Below are positions 1-6,025 of a stretch of DNA of 18,075 nucleotides, piece by piece. A program made the translations under genes and the position numbers. Origin of the DNA: an uncultured Acetobacter sp. (GTDB lineage: Bacteria; Pseudomonadota; Alphaproteobacteria; Acetobacterales; Acetobacteraceae). How positions within the stretch are numbered: position 1 is the first letter of the stretch; each line of letters begins with the position of its first letter. The notes under the pieces were generated by a model. The model ran no database searches. It was not told where the DNA came from and worked only from the letters and a program-made list of their open reading frames with translations. The stretch is taken from NCBI RefSeq assembly GCF_937875265.1, contig NZ_CALLXM010000217.1, positions 1-18,075 on the forward strand, written 5' to 3'.

Positions 1-273
1 CAGCTGGTCCGCGAGGGCAGCAATCTGCTCCGGGCGTGTCAGCTTCTTGTGCGGTACGGCTACTGGCTGTGGAACAGGAGGATTAGAAGCCTGAGCCGGT
101 GGAGCCTTGCGGGATGGACTGTGCTGGCGCTGAGCTTGCTGGGTGGCGGACTGCGGCGTCTGGGCAGAAGCGAGGCTGGCAGCGCTCAGGCTGGCCAGAA
201 GGCATGGGGCAATCAGAGCGCCAGAACGCAAAAACCCGCTTCTCCGGAAACCGGAAAAGCGGGTTGCACGCAT
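1..273 (-). CDS. Secreted/periplasmic protein of unknown function, 5' part only
   Basis: The reading frame is open from ATG at 273 to the left edge, 91 codons, with the C-terminus outside the window. The N-terminus is basic (MRATRFSGFRRSGFLRSG), then hydrophobic (ALIAPCLLASLSAASLASA), and ends in an ASA-like signal peptidase I site. A Gln/Ser/Pro/Ala-rich low-complexity linker follows, then a segment reading KKLTRPEQIAALADQL where a folded domain probably begins. No family can be named from this part. The start is uncertain: codons 3-14 lie in a terminator-like hairpin, and a TTG at 231, preceded by GGAG nine bases upstream, would still give a good signal peptide (LRSGALIAPCLLASLS...). The gene sits 45 bp after rpmJ on the same strand. 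Confidence 0.72.
   Translation of the reverse strand, partial: MRATRFSGFRRSGFLRSGALIAPCLLASLSAASLASAQTPQSATQQAQRQHSPSRKAPPAQASNPPVPQPVAVPHKKLTRPEQIAALADQL
230..265 (-). terminator. Rho-independent terminator-like hairpin after rpmJ
   Basis: On the minus strand, 15-base arms (AACCCGCTTTTCCGG and CCGGAGAAGCGGGTT) with one mismatch flank a TTT loop, and the last arm runs into five T. It lies 53 bp past the rpmJ stop, so it is a natural terminator for rpmJ. It also falls within the 5' coding region of the next gene on the same strand. Confidence 0.7.
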
Positions 274-318
274 GTCATGCGCCAGAAGCCAGCCAGAAAA
301 GGCCGGACCCTGCATAAT

Positions 319-444
319 TCAGCCCTGACGAGCTTTCATGCGCGGGTTCTTCTTGTTGATGACATAAACCCGGCCGCGACGCCGTACGACACGGCAATCT
401 TTATCGCGCACCTTGGCTGATTTCAGGCTGTTTCTGATTTTCAT
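319..444 (-). CDS. rpmJ: 50S ribosomal protein L36, long zinc-free form
   Basis: Encodes 41 residues beginning MKIRNSLKSAKVRDKDC and ending NKKNPRMKARQG, the typical L36 start and C-terminal KxRQG. L36 binds 23S rRNA in the large subunit. Zinc-binding L36 has three Cys and one His; here only Cys17 remains, so this is the zinc-independent (C-minus) type, as is usual in alphaproteobacteria. The frame can be extended upstream by 26 codons, but L36 always starts at MK(I/V)R, so ATG 444 is the start. A GGAG lies about 12 bases upstream. It has its own promoter (494-522) and is not in a ribosomal-protein operon. Confidence 0.96.
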   Translation of the reverse strand: MKIRNSLKSAKVRDKDCRVVRRRGRVYVINKKNPRMKARQG

Positions 445-493
445 GGCCCGTTTTGCTCCGCCGATGCTCAAGTGTTGAAATAAGGTGTGTCGG

Positions 494-522
494 CACATAC
501 CGGCCTCGCCAGTACGAGTCAA
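494..522 (-). promoter_or_regulatory. Sigma-70 promoter of rpmJ
   Basis: Read on the minus strand: -35 TTGACT, 17-base spacer, -10 TATGTG. Transcription would start near 487 and give a leader of about 43 bases before the rpmJ ATG. The spacing and -35 are near consensus. Confidence 0.6.
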
Positions 523-603
523 TGTTTTCCACGGGAAAGAGCCACAAATTGTTTTATTCGGAGGCGATTTTACTGCTGAATGTCCAGACGTTTCAAATGG
601 CTC

Positions 604-1545
604 TTAATCTTGAGGGGATGCCGGGTGAGGGGCCAGGCTGGAAAGCGCGGTGGCCAGCGTCCGGAAATCATCCGATCGTGGTGAGCGGGGCCGCCAGCCC
701 AGCCCGATGGTACGCCAGACCGGCCCCCCGGAGAGCGGGCGACTGGTAACCGGGTGCCCACGCAAAATGCTCCCTTCCAGTGCCAGCAGGGGCACGACTC
801 CAATTCCCAGCCCCAGCCCGACCATTTCCGCCATGGTATGCAGCGATGTGGCGGAAAAAGAGGAGTCGCTCTCTCCTTCCGTCCCGTGCCATTCGCGGCC
901 CTGACGGCAGACAGCCAGCGTCTGTTCCCGCAGGCAGTGGCCATCTTCCATCATAATCATGCGCTGGTCGGCTAGTCGTTCCACTGGCACATGGCTCAGC
1001 CGGGCCAGTGGATGCTCTTCAGGCATGATGACATGGAACGGGTCACGCCACAGGGGCAGGGTCTCCGCTGTGTCACACAGGCAGGGCATGGCCAGAACCA
1101 GCATATCCAGTCGGCCGATCCCCAGTTTTTCCAGAAGATGTTCTGTCGTGTCTTCTGCAATGGATAAGGTCAGTTGCGGAAAACGGGTACGGATGATTTT
1201 AACCAGTGGTTCAATCAGAAACGGGCCGATGGTAGGAATAATGCCCAGCCGCAGCGGGCCTGTCAGAGGCGTACGGGCGGCTACGGCAAGCTGCGGCACG
1301 GCCTCCAGAGCTTCCAGGGCCTGACGACCCTTCAAAGCAATTTCATGCCCCAGCGGTGTGAAAACCACCTTTTTGCCCACTGTGCGGTCCAGCAACTGGG
1401 AATCGAGCTGGCGTTCCAGCGCCATAATCCCGGCGGAAAGGGTGGACTGCGTGACCGAGCAGGCGGCAGCGGCCCGTCCGAAGTGACGCAGTTCAGAAAG
1501 GGCAATCAGATAACGTAGTTGCTGGGCAGAGGGGAGGGGAAGCAC
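604..1545 (-). CDS. oxyR: OxyR, hydrogen-peroxide-sensing LysR-type regulator
   Basis: 313 residues, about the usual LysR length. The N-terminal winged helix-turn-helix is at about residues 5-65 (LRYLIALSELRHFGRAAAAC; TQSTLSAGIMALERQL), followed by a substrate-binding-like domain at about 92-300. The peroxide switch is clear: DGHCLREQTLAVC gives Cys204 and Cys213, nine residues apart like Cys199 and Cys208 of E. coli OxyR. Oxidation to a disulfide turns OxyR into an activator. The start is GTG at 1545 with GAGGT just upstream. It is transcribed away from ahpC across a 209-bp shared regulatory region, the classic layout of a LysR regulator and its target. No clear terminator follows; rpmJ downstream has its own promoter. 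Confidence 0.95.
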   Translation of the reverse strand: MLPLPSAQQLRYLIALSELRHFGRAAAACSVTQSTLSAGIMALERQLDSQLLDRTVGKKVVFTPLGHEIALKGRQALEALEAVPQLAVAARTPLTGPLRLGIIPTIGPFLIEPLVKIIRTRFPQLTLSIAEDTTEHLLEKLGIGRLDMLVLAMPCLCDTAETLPLWRDPFHVIMPEEHPLARLSHVPVERLADQRMIMMEDGHCLREQTLAVCRQGREWHGTEGESDSSFSATSLHTMAEMVGLGLGIGVVPLLALEGSILRGHPVTSRPLSGGPVWRTIGLGWRPRSPRSDDFRTLATALSSLAPHPASPQD

Positions 1546-1623
1546 GGTGGGACCTCGGTCTTTTCAAGGGCATAAAAAGCATATCTGAGGTGATCTTATT
1601 TTTGAAACGGCTTTGTATGGTCA

Positions 1624-1652
1624 ATCGATCATTTCGATGGTTTTGATATAAA
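1624..1652 (+). promoter_or_regulatory. OxyR operator and ahpC promoter
   Basis: An inverted repeat ATCGA-N5-TCGAT at 1624-1638 contains a T-N11-A LysR motif (T1625, A1637). An AT-rich -10 candidate, TATAAA, is at 1647-1652. The operator occupies where the -35 would be, and no good -35 is seen there, as expected of a promoter needing an activator. An alternative reading uses TTGATA (1643-1648) as -35 with a poor -10 (TGAATG, 1666-1671). The start site would be near 1660, giving a leader of about 95 bases. Operator identity is inferred from position and symmetry. Confidence 0.55.
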
Positions 1653-1754
1653 ATATTCATTGGCATGAATGGACGCACCGCGCCATAGATAATGCCTGAC
1701 GACGGTATTCTGCGCCGTTGGAGCTTTTGAGTAACCTTAACAAGGAGCAAGCTT

Positions 1755-2297
1755 ATGCTGACCGTTGGCGATAAATTTCCGAGCTTTGATCTGACTGCCG
1801 TCCCTGGTGGCGCTGAAGGCCTGAAGGGTGATTTCGTCCAGATTTCTGACAAATCCGACGCTGGTAAGTGGAAGGTTGTCTTTTTCTGGCCGAAAGATTT
1901 TACGTTTGTCTGCCCGACTGAAATCGTGGCTTTCGGCAAGCTGTCTAAAGACTTTGCTGATCGTGATGCCGTTGTTTATGGCGTGTCCATCGACAGCGAA
2001 TTCGTGCATCTCAACTGGCGCCTGCACAATGCCGATCTGAAAGATCTGCCGATTGCAATGCTGGCTGACATCAAGCGCGAGCTGACCGAAGGCACGGGCG
2101 TGATGCACAAAGAGGCTGGCGTTGCCCTGCGTGCCACTTTCGTTGTCGATCCTCAGGGCGTGATCCGTCATGTGTCCGTCAACGATCTGTCTGTTGGCCG
2201 GAACCCGCAGGAAATCGTCCGTATTCTGGATGGGCTGCAGAGTGACGAGCTGTGCCCCTGTAACTGGAAAAAAGGCGACGACTTTATCAAAGTCTGA
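1755..2297 (+). CDS. ahpC: AhpC, alkyl hydroperoxide reductase (2-Cys peroxiredoxin)
   Basis: 180 residues. AhpC reduces hydrogen peroxide, organic hydroperoxides and peroxynitrite in the cytosol. The peroxidatic site is FTFVCPTE with Cys53. The C-terminal ELCPCNW holds Cys167 and Cys169, the paired cysteines characteristic of the mycobacterial AhpC group, as are VVFFWPKDFTFVCPTE and GVSIDSEFVH. This group is re-reduced by AhpD with dihydrolipoamide, not by AhpF, and ahpD follows. A strong SD (AAGGAG, 1742-1747) lies seven bases before the ATG. It is probably induced by OxyR from the divergent promoter. Confidence 0.96.
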   Translation: MLTVGDKFPSFDLTAVPGGAEGLKGDFVQISDKSDAGKWKVVFFWPKDFTFVCPTEIVAFGKLSKDFADRDAVVYGVSIDSEFVHLNWRLHNADLKDLPIAMLADIKRELTEGTGVMHKEAGVALRATFVVDPQGVIRHVSVNDLSVGRNPQEIVRILDGLQSDELCPCNWKKGDDFIKV

Positions 2298-2309
2298 TCC
2301 TCACGACCT

Positions 2310-2335
2310 CCGTCTGGCCCCGTAGGGTCAGACGG
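2310..2335 (+). promoter_or_regulatory. Intercistronic hairpin between ahpC and ahpD
   Basis: Two 11-base arms (CCGTCTGGCCC and GGGTCAGACGG, one G-U pair) close a CGTA tetraloop 13 bp after the ahpC stop. Only a mixed CTCTCTTTC follows, not a proper U-tract. It could be a partial terminator or a 3' stabiliser giving more AhpC than AhpD. Confidence 0.6.
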
Positions 2336-2411
2336 CTCTCTTTCAGGCCGGGTTCAGCCCGTCTGCTGTGCACGCCAGTGCCATTCCTCCCCTTTTCATA
2401 CGGATTATCTG

Positions 2412-2939
2412 ATGTCGATCGATGCTCTGAAGGATCGTATTCCTGATTATGCAAAGGATCTGAGGCTGAATCTCGGGTCCCTTGTTAATGATGTGACCCT
2501 GACACCCCAGCAGCTGGCCGGAACGTTCGTGGCGTCTGCCATTGCGTCCCGTAATGATGAGGTGACGAAAGCCATTGTTGCCGAGTTTGGCAGCAAGCTG
2601 ACGCCGGAAGCCCTGAGTGCCGCCAAAGCTGCCGCAGCTATTATGGGTATGAACAATATCTATTATCGCTTTGTGCACATGGCCGGTGGGGATTACGGCA
2701 AGATGCCCGCGCAGCTGCGCATGAGTGTTATTGGCCGCCCGGGCGTGGAAAAAGCGGATTTTGAGCTGTGGTCTCTGGCTGTTTCCGCAATCAATGGCTG
2801 TGATCTGTGCGTGACCAGTCATGAAAAGATTGTGCGTGAAGAGCTAGGTGCAGAAGCTGTGCAAACATCCGTACGGATTGCTGCCACGGTGCATGCTGTT
2901 GCTGTCGCCTTACAGGGCGCTGAAGCTCTGGGCGACTAA
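2412..2939 (+). CDS. ahpD: AhpD, alkylhydroperoxidase / AhpC-reducing adaptor
   Basis: 175 residues, the usual AhpD length. The CxxC active site is INGCDLCVTSHE. By direct count Glu118, Cys130, Cys133 and His137 fall at the same numbers as in Mycobacterium tuberculosis AhpD. There the protein passes electrons from lipoamide on SucB (via Lpd) to AhpC and has weak peroxidase activity of its own. One difference: residue 132, His in the mycobacterial enzyme's proton relay, is Leu here. The gene follows ahpC by 114 bp with no recognisable SD before the ATG, so it may be translated less efficiently than ahpC. It is the second gene of the presumed OxyR-controlled operon. Confidence 0.94.
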   Translation: MSIDALKDRIPDYAKDLRLNLGSLVNDVTLTPQQLAGTFVASAIASRNDEVTKAIVAEFGSKLTPEALSAAKAAAAIMGMNNIYYRFVHMAGGDYGKMPAQLRMSVIGRPGVEKADFELWSLAVSAINGCDLCVTSHEKIVREELGAEAVQTSVRIAATVHAVAVALQGAEALGD

Positions 2940-2962
2940 TTTTTTATAAAATGCGGTGGTTC

Positions 2963-3010
2963 AGGTCCGGGGTCTGTCTGGTGTAAAACCAGCAGGGTCC
3001 GGGCTTTTTT
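2963..3010 (+). terminator. Terminator of the ahpC-ahpD operon
   Basis: A long imperfect hairpin has inner stem CTGGT/ACCAG around GTAAA. A bulge and a few mismatches lead to an outer stem of GGTCC paired with GGTCC-GGG sequence, followed by a run of seven T after GGGC. It lies 23 bp past the ahpD stop. Confidence 0.75.
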
Positions 3011-3127
3011 TATGGAGAAAAACAGGAGGCGCTGGTTTCAGGTCGGTAGCTGTTTAAGGCGTCCTGTGGAAAACCGAGCAGCATTCAGATTATTTTCGAA
3101 AAAGGCCTACTGGCCCCGTGGGGAACA

Positions 3128-3163
3128 CGCGCCATTTTCTTTTATGATATTTTTTGAAGAAAG

Positions 3164-3170
<7 letters not shown>
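3128..3170. repeat. 14-bp inverted repeat overlapping the tRNA-Asp 3' end
   Basis: CGCGCCATTTTCTT (3128-3141) and AAGAAAGTGGCGCG (3157-3170) are inverted copies with one mismatch and a 15-base loop. The right arm includes the last bases of tRNA-Asp with its encoded CCA. A hairpin here would compete with the acceptor stem or guide 3' trimming. Further downstream on the minus strand, GGCC-AGTA-GGCC followed by TTTTT (about 3098-3117) may be the actual terminator. Confidence 0.65.
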
Positions 3171-3240
<70 letters not shown>

Positions 3241-3281
3241 AATCCAGACGCTCACCAGAAGTGTGCGTCGGTATGTCGCGT

Positions 3282-3309
3282 CTTATAGCGATGTTTTCGC
3301 GTTTGACAA
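3282..3309 (-). promoter_or_regulatory. Promoter of tRNA-Asp
   Basis: On the minus strand, -35 TTGTCA and -10 TATAAG are separated by 16 bases. They lie so that transcription starts near 3275, about 35 bases before the mature tRNA. The boxes are close to consensus, as expected of a stable-RNA promoter. Confidence 0.7.
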
Positions 3310-3433
3310 CCGGAATATGGGAAAAAAATAACCCATTGTGAATTTTTTTTCGCAGAACCTTTTTCAGCCTTTGTGGCGAGGGCACGCACTGCGTAACGCA
3401 TTGGAGATTTTACATTTTTGCAAAGGTGCAGGG

Positions 3434-3458
3434 GGAGGCTCCCCATCGGGTTGCCTCC
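3434..3458 (-). terminator. Weak hairpin downstream of the YceI gene
   Basis: GGAGGC and GCCTCC arms flank a 13-base loop about 38 bp past the YceI stop. No direct U-tract follows on the minus strand; the nearest is a short TTT. It may be a weak or Rho-assisted end. The rest of 3241-3495 holds the tRNA-Asp promoter and otherwise nothing I can name. Confidence 0.35.
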
Positions 3459-3495
3459 AGTGTGTTGTCATTCAGGCATGGTTGAGGGGCTGCGT

Positions 3496-4104
3496 TCAGT
3501 TCTGTTTTTCAAACGCACCGGCAATGGACAGGGTGACGTCATCCCCCACCATCGGCACATAGGTTTTCACACCGAAGGCACTGCGTTTGAGCGTGCCCGT
3601 GGCCTGAAATCCAACGGTGTAAGCTTTATCCAGCGGGTTAGTGCCAGCCCCAACATACCGCACCTTCAGGGTTAGGGGCTTGGTTACGCCATGCAGCGTG
3701 AAGTTGCCGGTGACATCGGCTGTCTCTGTGCCCGTGGGTTTGACCTGAGTGGAAACAAAGGTGGCGTTCGGATAGCGGTCTGCATCAAACCAGTCGGCGC
3801 TGTGCAGTTCGTCTGTCAGCTTCGGGCTGGAGGTTTGCACGCTAGCAACCGGAATGGAGACATTCAGCTTTGAGGCTGCCGGATGGGCCGGGTCAAAGGT
3901 GAGAGAGCCTGTCGCCTCGGAAAAAAGACCGGAATATTCAGTGAAACCAAAATGCAGCAGGGAAAAAATGACCTGCGTATGGTCTGTTTCAACCTGATAG
4001 GTGCCAGCCTGCACGGCCTGCGGCGCGGTCGCAGCCTGTGCGGTGGAAAGAGAGGCCAGCAGGCCCAGTGCGGCGAGAGCGGGTGCAAAAGAGACGGAGG
4101 TCAT
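3496..4104 (-). CDS. YceI-family periplasmic lipid-binding-like protein
   Basis: 202 residues from ATG 4104. Residues 1-24 are a signal peptide ending in TAQA. The mature part is a YceI lipocalin-like barrel: it opens with GTYQVETDHTQVIFSLLHFGFTEYSGLF and later has ELHSADWFDADRYPNATFVST and GNFTLHGVTKPLTL, all standard YceI landmarks. YceI proteins are periplasmic or secreted, some bind isoprenoids such as ubiquinone, and the physiological role is poorly defined. The frame continues 32 codons upstream into the dioxygenase gene, but the signal peptide fixes the start here, with AGGA about 12 bases before it. It lies 88 bp after the dioxygenase gene with no strong terminator between, so the two may share a transcript. 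Confidence 0.9.
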   Translation of the reverse strand: MTSVSFAPALAALGLLASLSTAQAATAPQAVQAGTYQVETDHTQVIFSLLHFGFTEYSGLFSEATGSLTFDPAHPAASKLNVSIPVASVQTSSPKLTDELHSADWFDADRYPNATFVSTQVKPTGTETADVTGNFTLHGVTKPLTLKVRYVGAGTNPLDKAYTVGFQATGTLKRSAFGVKTYVPMVGDDVTLSIAGAFEKQN

Positions 4105-4192
4105 GAGTTCAGGTGATCCTGTTTTTTTGAGGTGAAAATACTTTGAAATACAACGCAGGCCCTGCACCGGAGATCCCGGAGCGGACCGACGT

Positions 4193-5023
4193 TTAGCCAA
4201 ACTGAAAACCGGAAAGGGCCTTGCCCATCACAGTATCCCGATAGGTCTGAACGCCCCGGTCTGCCCCCGCAGCGCCTGCCGCGACCATCAGGGGCAGCAG
4301 GTGCTCCTCCCTTGGGTGGCAGATACGGGCACCGGGGGCGGTGTTCCAATGGTGCAATGCCGTATTCCGCTCGGCTTCCGGCGCACACAGGGCGGCGGCG
4401 AGCCATGCGTCAAATTCGTGGGAAACCGCATTGGACTGCGGGTCTTCCCCCATGAAGTGCCGCAGGTTGTGATAGGTCAGGCCTGTGCCCACAATCAGCA
4501 CATTCTGGTCCCGCAGCGGGGCCAGAGCCTGCCCGATACGCAGATGGTCTCCGGCGTTCAGATCCTGCTGGAGCGAGAGTTCAACAACCGGAATATCGGC
4601 TTTTTCAAACGCCAGCATGAAGGGAATAAAAACCCCGTGGTCCAGCCCACGTTCGGGGTCTGCTGCATTGGGGATGCCTGCTTTGGTCAACAGATCCTGC
4701 ACCTGAGTGGCTAGTGCGGGAGACCCCGGAGCCGGATAGCGCAGATGGTATGTATGCGGCGGGAAGCCGTAATAATCATAAATCAGCGGCGGGTGTGCTG
4801 CGGATGTTACGGTTGGAACGGATGTTTCCCAATGGCCGGAAACCACCAGAATGGCATCAGGCTTTTGCGGCAGAGACTGACTGACGCTGCGCAGATAGGC
4901 CGCCATACGGTCCCACGTTTCTGGCCAGTCCATGAAAAAGCAGGGACCGCCTCCATGAGGCAGAAACAGCACAGGCTGCCGGGCGGGGGCCGTGTGTGAT
5001 GTCTGGTGCGGGAGAGATGTCAT
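4193..5023 (-). CDS. DODA-type extradiol ring-opening dioxygenase homologue (YgiD-like)
   Basis: 276 residues, a usual length for the LigB/DODA superfamily. It begins with FLPHGGGP, an early metal-ligand motif (His23), followed by VVSGHWE (His64), GLDHGVFIPF (His129), GTGLTYHNLRH (His185) and HPREEHLLPL (His236, His241). E. coli YgiD is a zinc 4,5-DOPA dioxygenase, and plant homologues make betalamic acid. The natural substrate of most bacterial members is unknown, so I name the family only. No signal peptide is seen; the protein is cytosolic. A 17-bp palindrome lies about 90 bp upstream and may be its operator. The YceI gene follows on the same strand. Confidence 0.9.
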   Translation of the reverse strand: MTSLPHQTSHTAPARQPVLFLPHGGGPCFFMDWPETWDRMAAYLRSVSQSLPQKPDAILVVSGHWETSVPTVTSAAHPPLIYDYYGFPPHTYHLRYPAPGSPALATQVQDLLTKAGIPNAADPERGLDHGVFIPFMLAFEKADIPVVELSLQQDLNAGDHLRIGQALAPLRDQNVLIVGTGLTYHNLRHFMGEDPQSNAVSHEFDAWLAAALCAPEAERNTALHHWNTAPGARICHPREEHLLPLMVAAGAAGADRGVQTYRDTVMGKALSGFQFG

Positions 5024-5112
5024 GCTGTGAGCCGTGTCTCTTCAATGGGCGGTTGGCCTGAAGAGTCGCCTCATAATCCAGGTTTGATAAGCCTGTATTT
5101 TGGGAACATATT

Positions 5113-5129
5113 TCACACTCAGAGTGTGA
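5113..5129. promoter_or_regulatory. 17-bp palindrome upstream of the dioxygenase gene
   Basis: TCACACTC-A-GAGTGTGA is a perfect 8-bp inverted repeat around one base. It lies 90 bp upstream of the dioxygenase start and just beyond the ppa terminator. Its size and symmetry suit an operator for a dimeric repressor, but the regulator is not in the window. It could instead be a small RNA stem. Confidence 0.45.
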
Positions 5130-5138
5130 GCTGCATAT

Positions 5139-5174
5139 AAAAAAACCGGAGGCTGCATTTCTGCTGCCCCCGGT
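5139..5174 (-). terminator. Terminator of ppa
   Basis: On the minus strand, ACCGGGGGCAGC and GCAGCCTCCGGT form an imperfect stem around AGAAAT, ending in a run of T (positions 5144-5139). It lies 59 bp past the ppa stop. Confidence 0.78.
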
Positions 5175-5233
5175 CTGAAAAATCATACTCTCTCTGCTTT
5201 GGGTGATATCACCCGCGAAAAAGAGACGCAGGA

Positions 5234-5758
5234 TTATTTGCTGCCAGCTGTCAGAGCGCCGCGAATGAAATCGCCAGCTTCTTCTTTTGTGCCCCAGCCG
5301 GTGATCTTTACCCATTTACCGGGTTCAAGATCCTTGTAGCGGGTAAAGAAGTGCTCAATGGCCTTCACGGTGATTTCCGGAAGGTCTTCCACGGTCTGCA
5401 CTTTGCTGTACTGCGGATGAATCTTGTCATGCGGGACGCAGATGATTTTTTCGTCCTGACCGGATTCGTCTTCCATTTTCAGCACACCGATGGGACGGGC
5501 GCGGATCACGGAGCCGGGCACAACATTGGTCGGGGTGAGCACCAGTGCGTCGGTCGGGTCACCATCAGCAGCCAGTGTGCCGGGAATGAAACCATAAGCC
5601 GTGGGGTATGCCATGGGCGTAAACAGGAAACGGTCCACAAACAGCGCACCGCTGTCCTTGTCGATCTCGTATTTAACGGAAGATCCCTGCGGAATTTCAA
5701 TAACAACGTTGATATCGAACGGCACGTCTTTGCCGGGGGAGAGTTTTGAGACGTCCAT
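5234..5758 (-). CDS. ppa: Inorganic pyrophosphatase, family I
   Basis: 174 residues, a typical bacterial family I length. The enzyme splits pyrophosphate to two phosphates in the cytosol, pulling biosynthetic reactions forward. The signature DGDPTDALV gives metal-binding Asp65, Asp67 and Asp70. Further family features are IPQGSSVKYEIDKDSG, FVDRFLFTPMAYPTAYGFIPGT and Asp102 in the SGQDEKI segment, followed by VPHDKIHP. GGAG lies about 13 bases before the ATG. It is a single-gene unit with its own terminator; a promoter candidate lies just upstream. Confidence 0.97.
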   Translation of the reverse strand: MDVSKLSPGKDVPFDINVVIEIPQGSSVKYEIDKDSGALFVDRFLFTPMAYPTAYGFIPGTLAADGDPTDALVLTPTNVVPGSVIRARPIGVLKMEDESGQDEKIICVPHDKIHPQYSKVQTVEDLPEITVKAIEHFFTRYKDLEPGKWVKITGWGTKEEAGDFIRGALTAGSK

Positions 5759-5794
5759 AAGAGCTGCTCCAGCACTAAAAATACGGATGGGCAG

Positions 5795-5823
5795 ACCCTA
5801 TCTGCCACACTGCAACTTGCCAA
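5795..5823 (-). promoter_or_regulatory. Candidate promoter of ppa
   Basis: On the minus strand, TTGGCA, a 17-base spacer and TAGGGT. The -10 is weak. The start would be near 5787, about 28 bases before the ATG. The spacing is good but the box match is moderate. Confidence 0.38.
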
Positions 5824-5913
5824 GCTGTAACAGGATACTGGCTGTTCCAGTGGTTTTTCCGGCTCTGTACCCTTGCCAAATGTGTCAGGTTGCGTAATCA
5901 GGAACCCGCCTGC

Positions 5914-5987
5914 GCGCCCGTAGCTCAATTGGTTAGAGCGGGCCGCTCATAACGGCTTGGTTGCGGGTTCAAGTCCTGCCGGGCGCA
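5914..5987 (+). tRNA. tRNA-Ile2(CAU), lysidine type
   Basis: A 74-nt cloverleaf: acceptor GCGCCCG pairs with CGGGCGC, discriminator A, no encoded CCA. The D-arm is GCTCAATTGGTTAGAGC, the anticodon loop CTCATAA gives CAT, and the T-arm is GCGGG/CCTGC around TTCAAGT. A CAU anticodon could mean Met. However, the stretch CTCATAA...GGCTTGGT...GGTTCAAGTCC matches the E. coli ileX pattern rather than elongator or initiator Met, and the 5' G-C pair argues against an initiator. TilS would convert C34 to lysidine so it reads AUA. ettA begins 38 bp downstream. Confidence 0.85.
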
Positions 5988-6025
5988 GGCGCTTTTCACC
6001 ATTTCCACTTCACGGGGGTCATCTC

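Noticed and set aside
319..522. 67-codon frame containing rpmJ
   Set aside because: The first 26 codons overlap the rpmJ promoter and leader; L36 begins at MKIRN, so the shorter frame is used.
4101..4200. Longer start for the YceI gene
   Set aside because: The extension overlaps the end of the dioxygenase gene and puts 32 residues before a clear signal peptide.
5914..5987. tRNA-Met for the CAT anticodon
   Set aside because: Anticodon arm, variable region and T-arm follow the Ile2 pattern (ileX-like) and not Met; kept as Ile2 with moderate certainty.
5957..6025. Upstream start for ettA
   Set aside because: The extra codons lie within tRNA-Ile2; the family N-terminus starts at ATG 6026.
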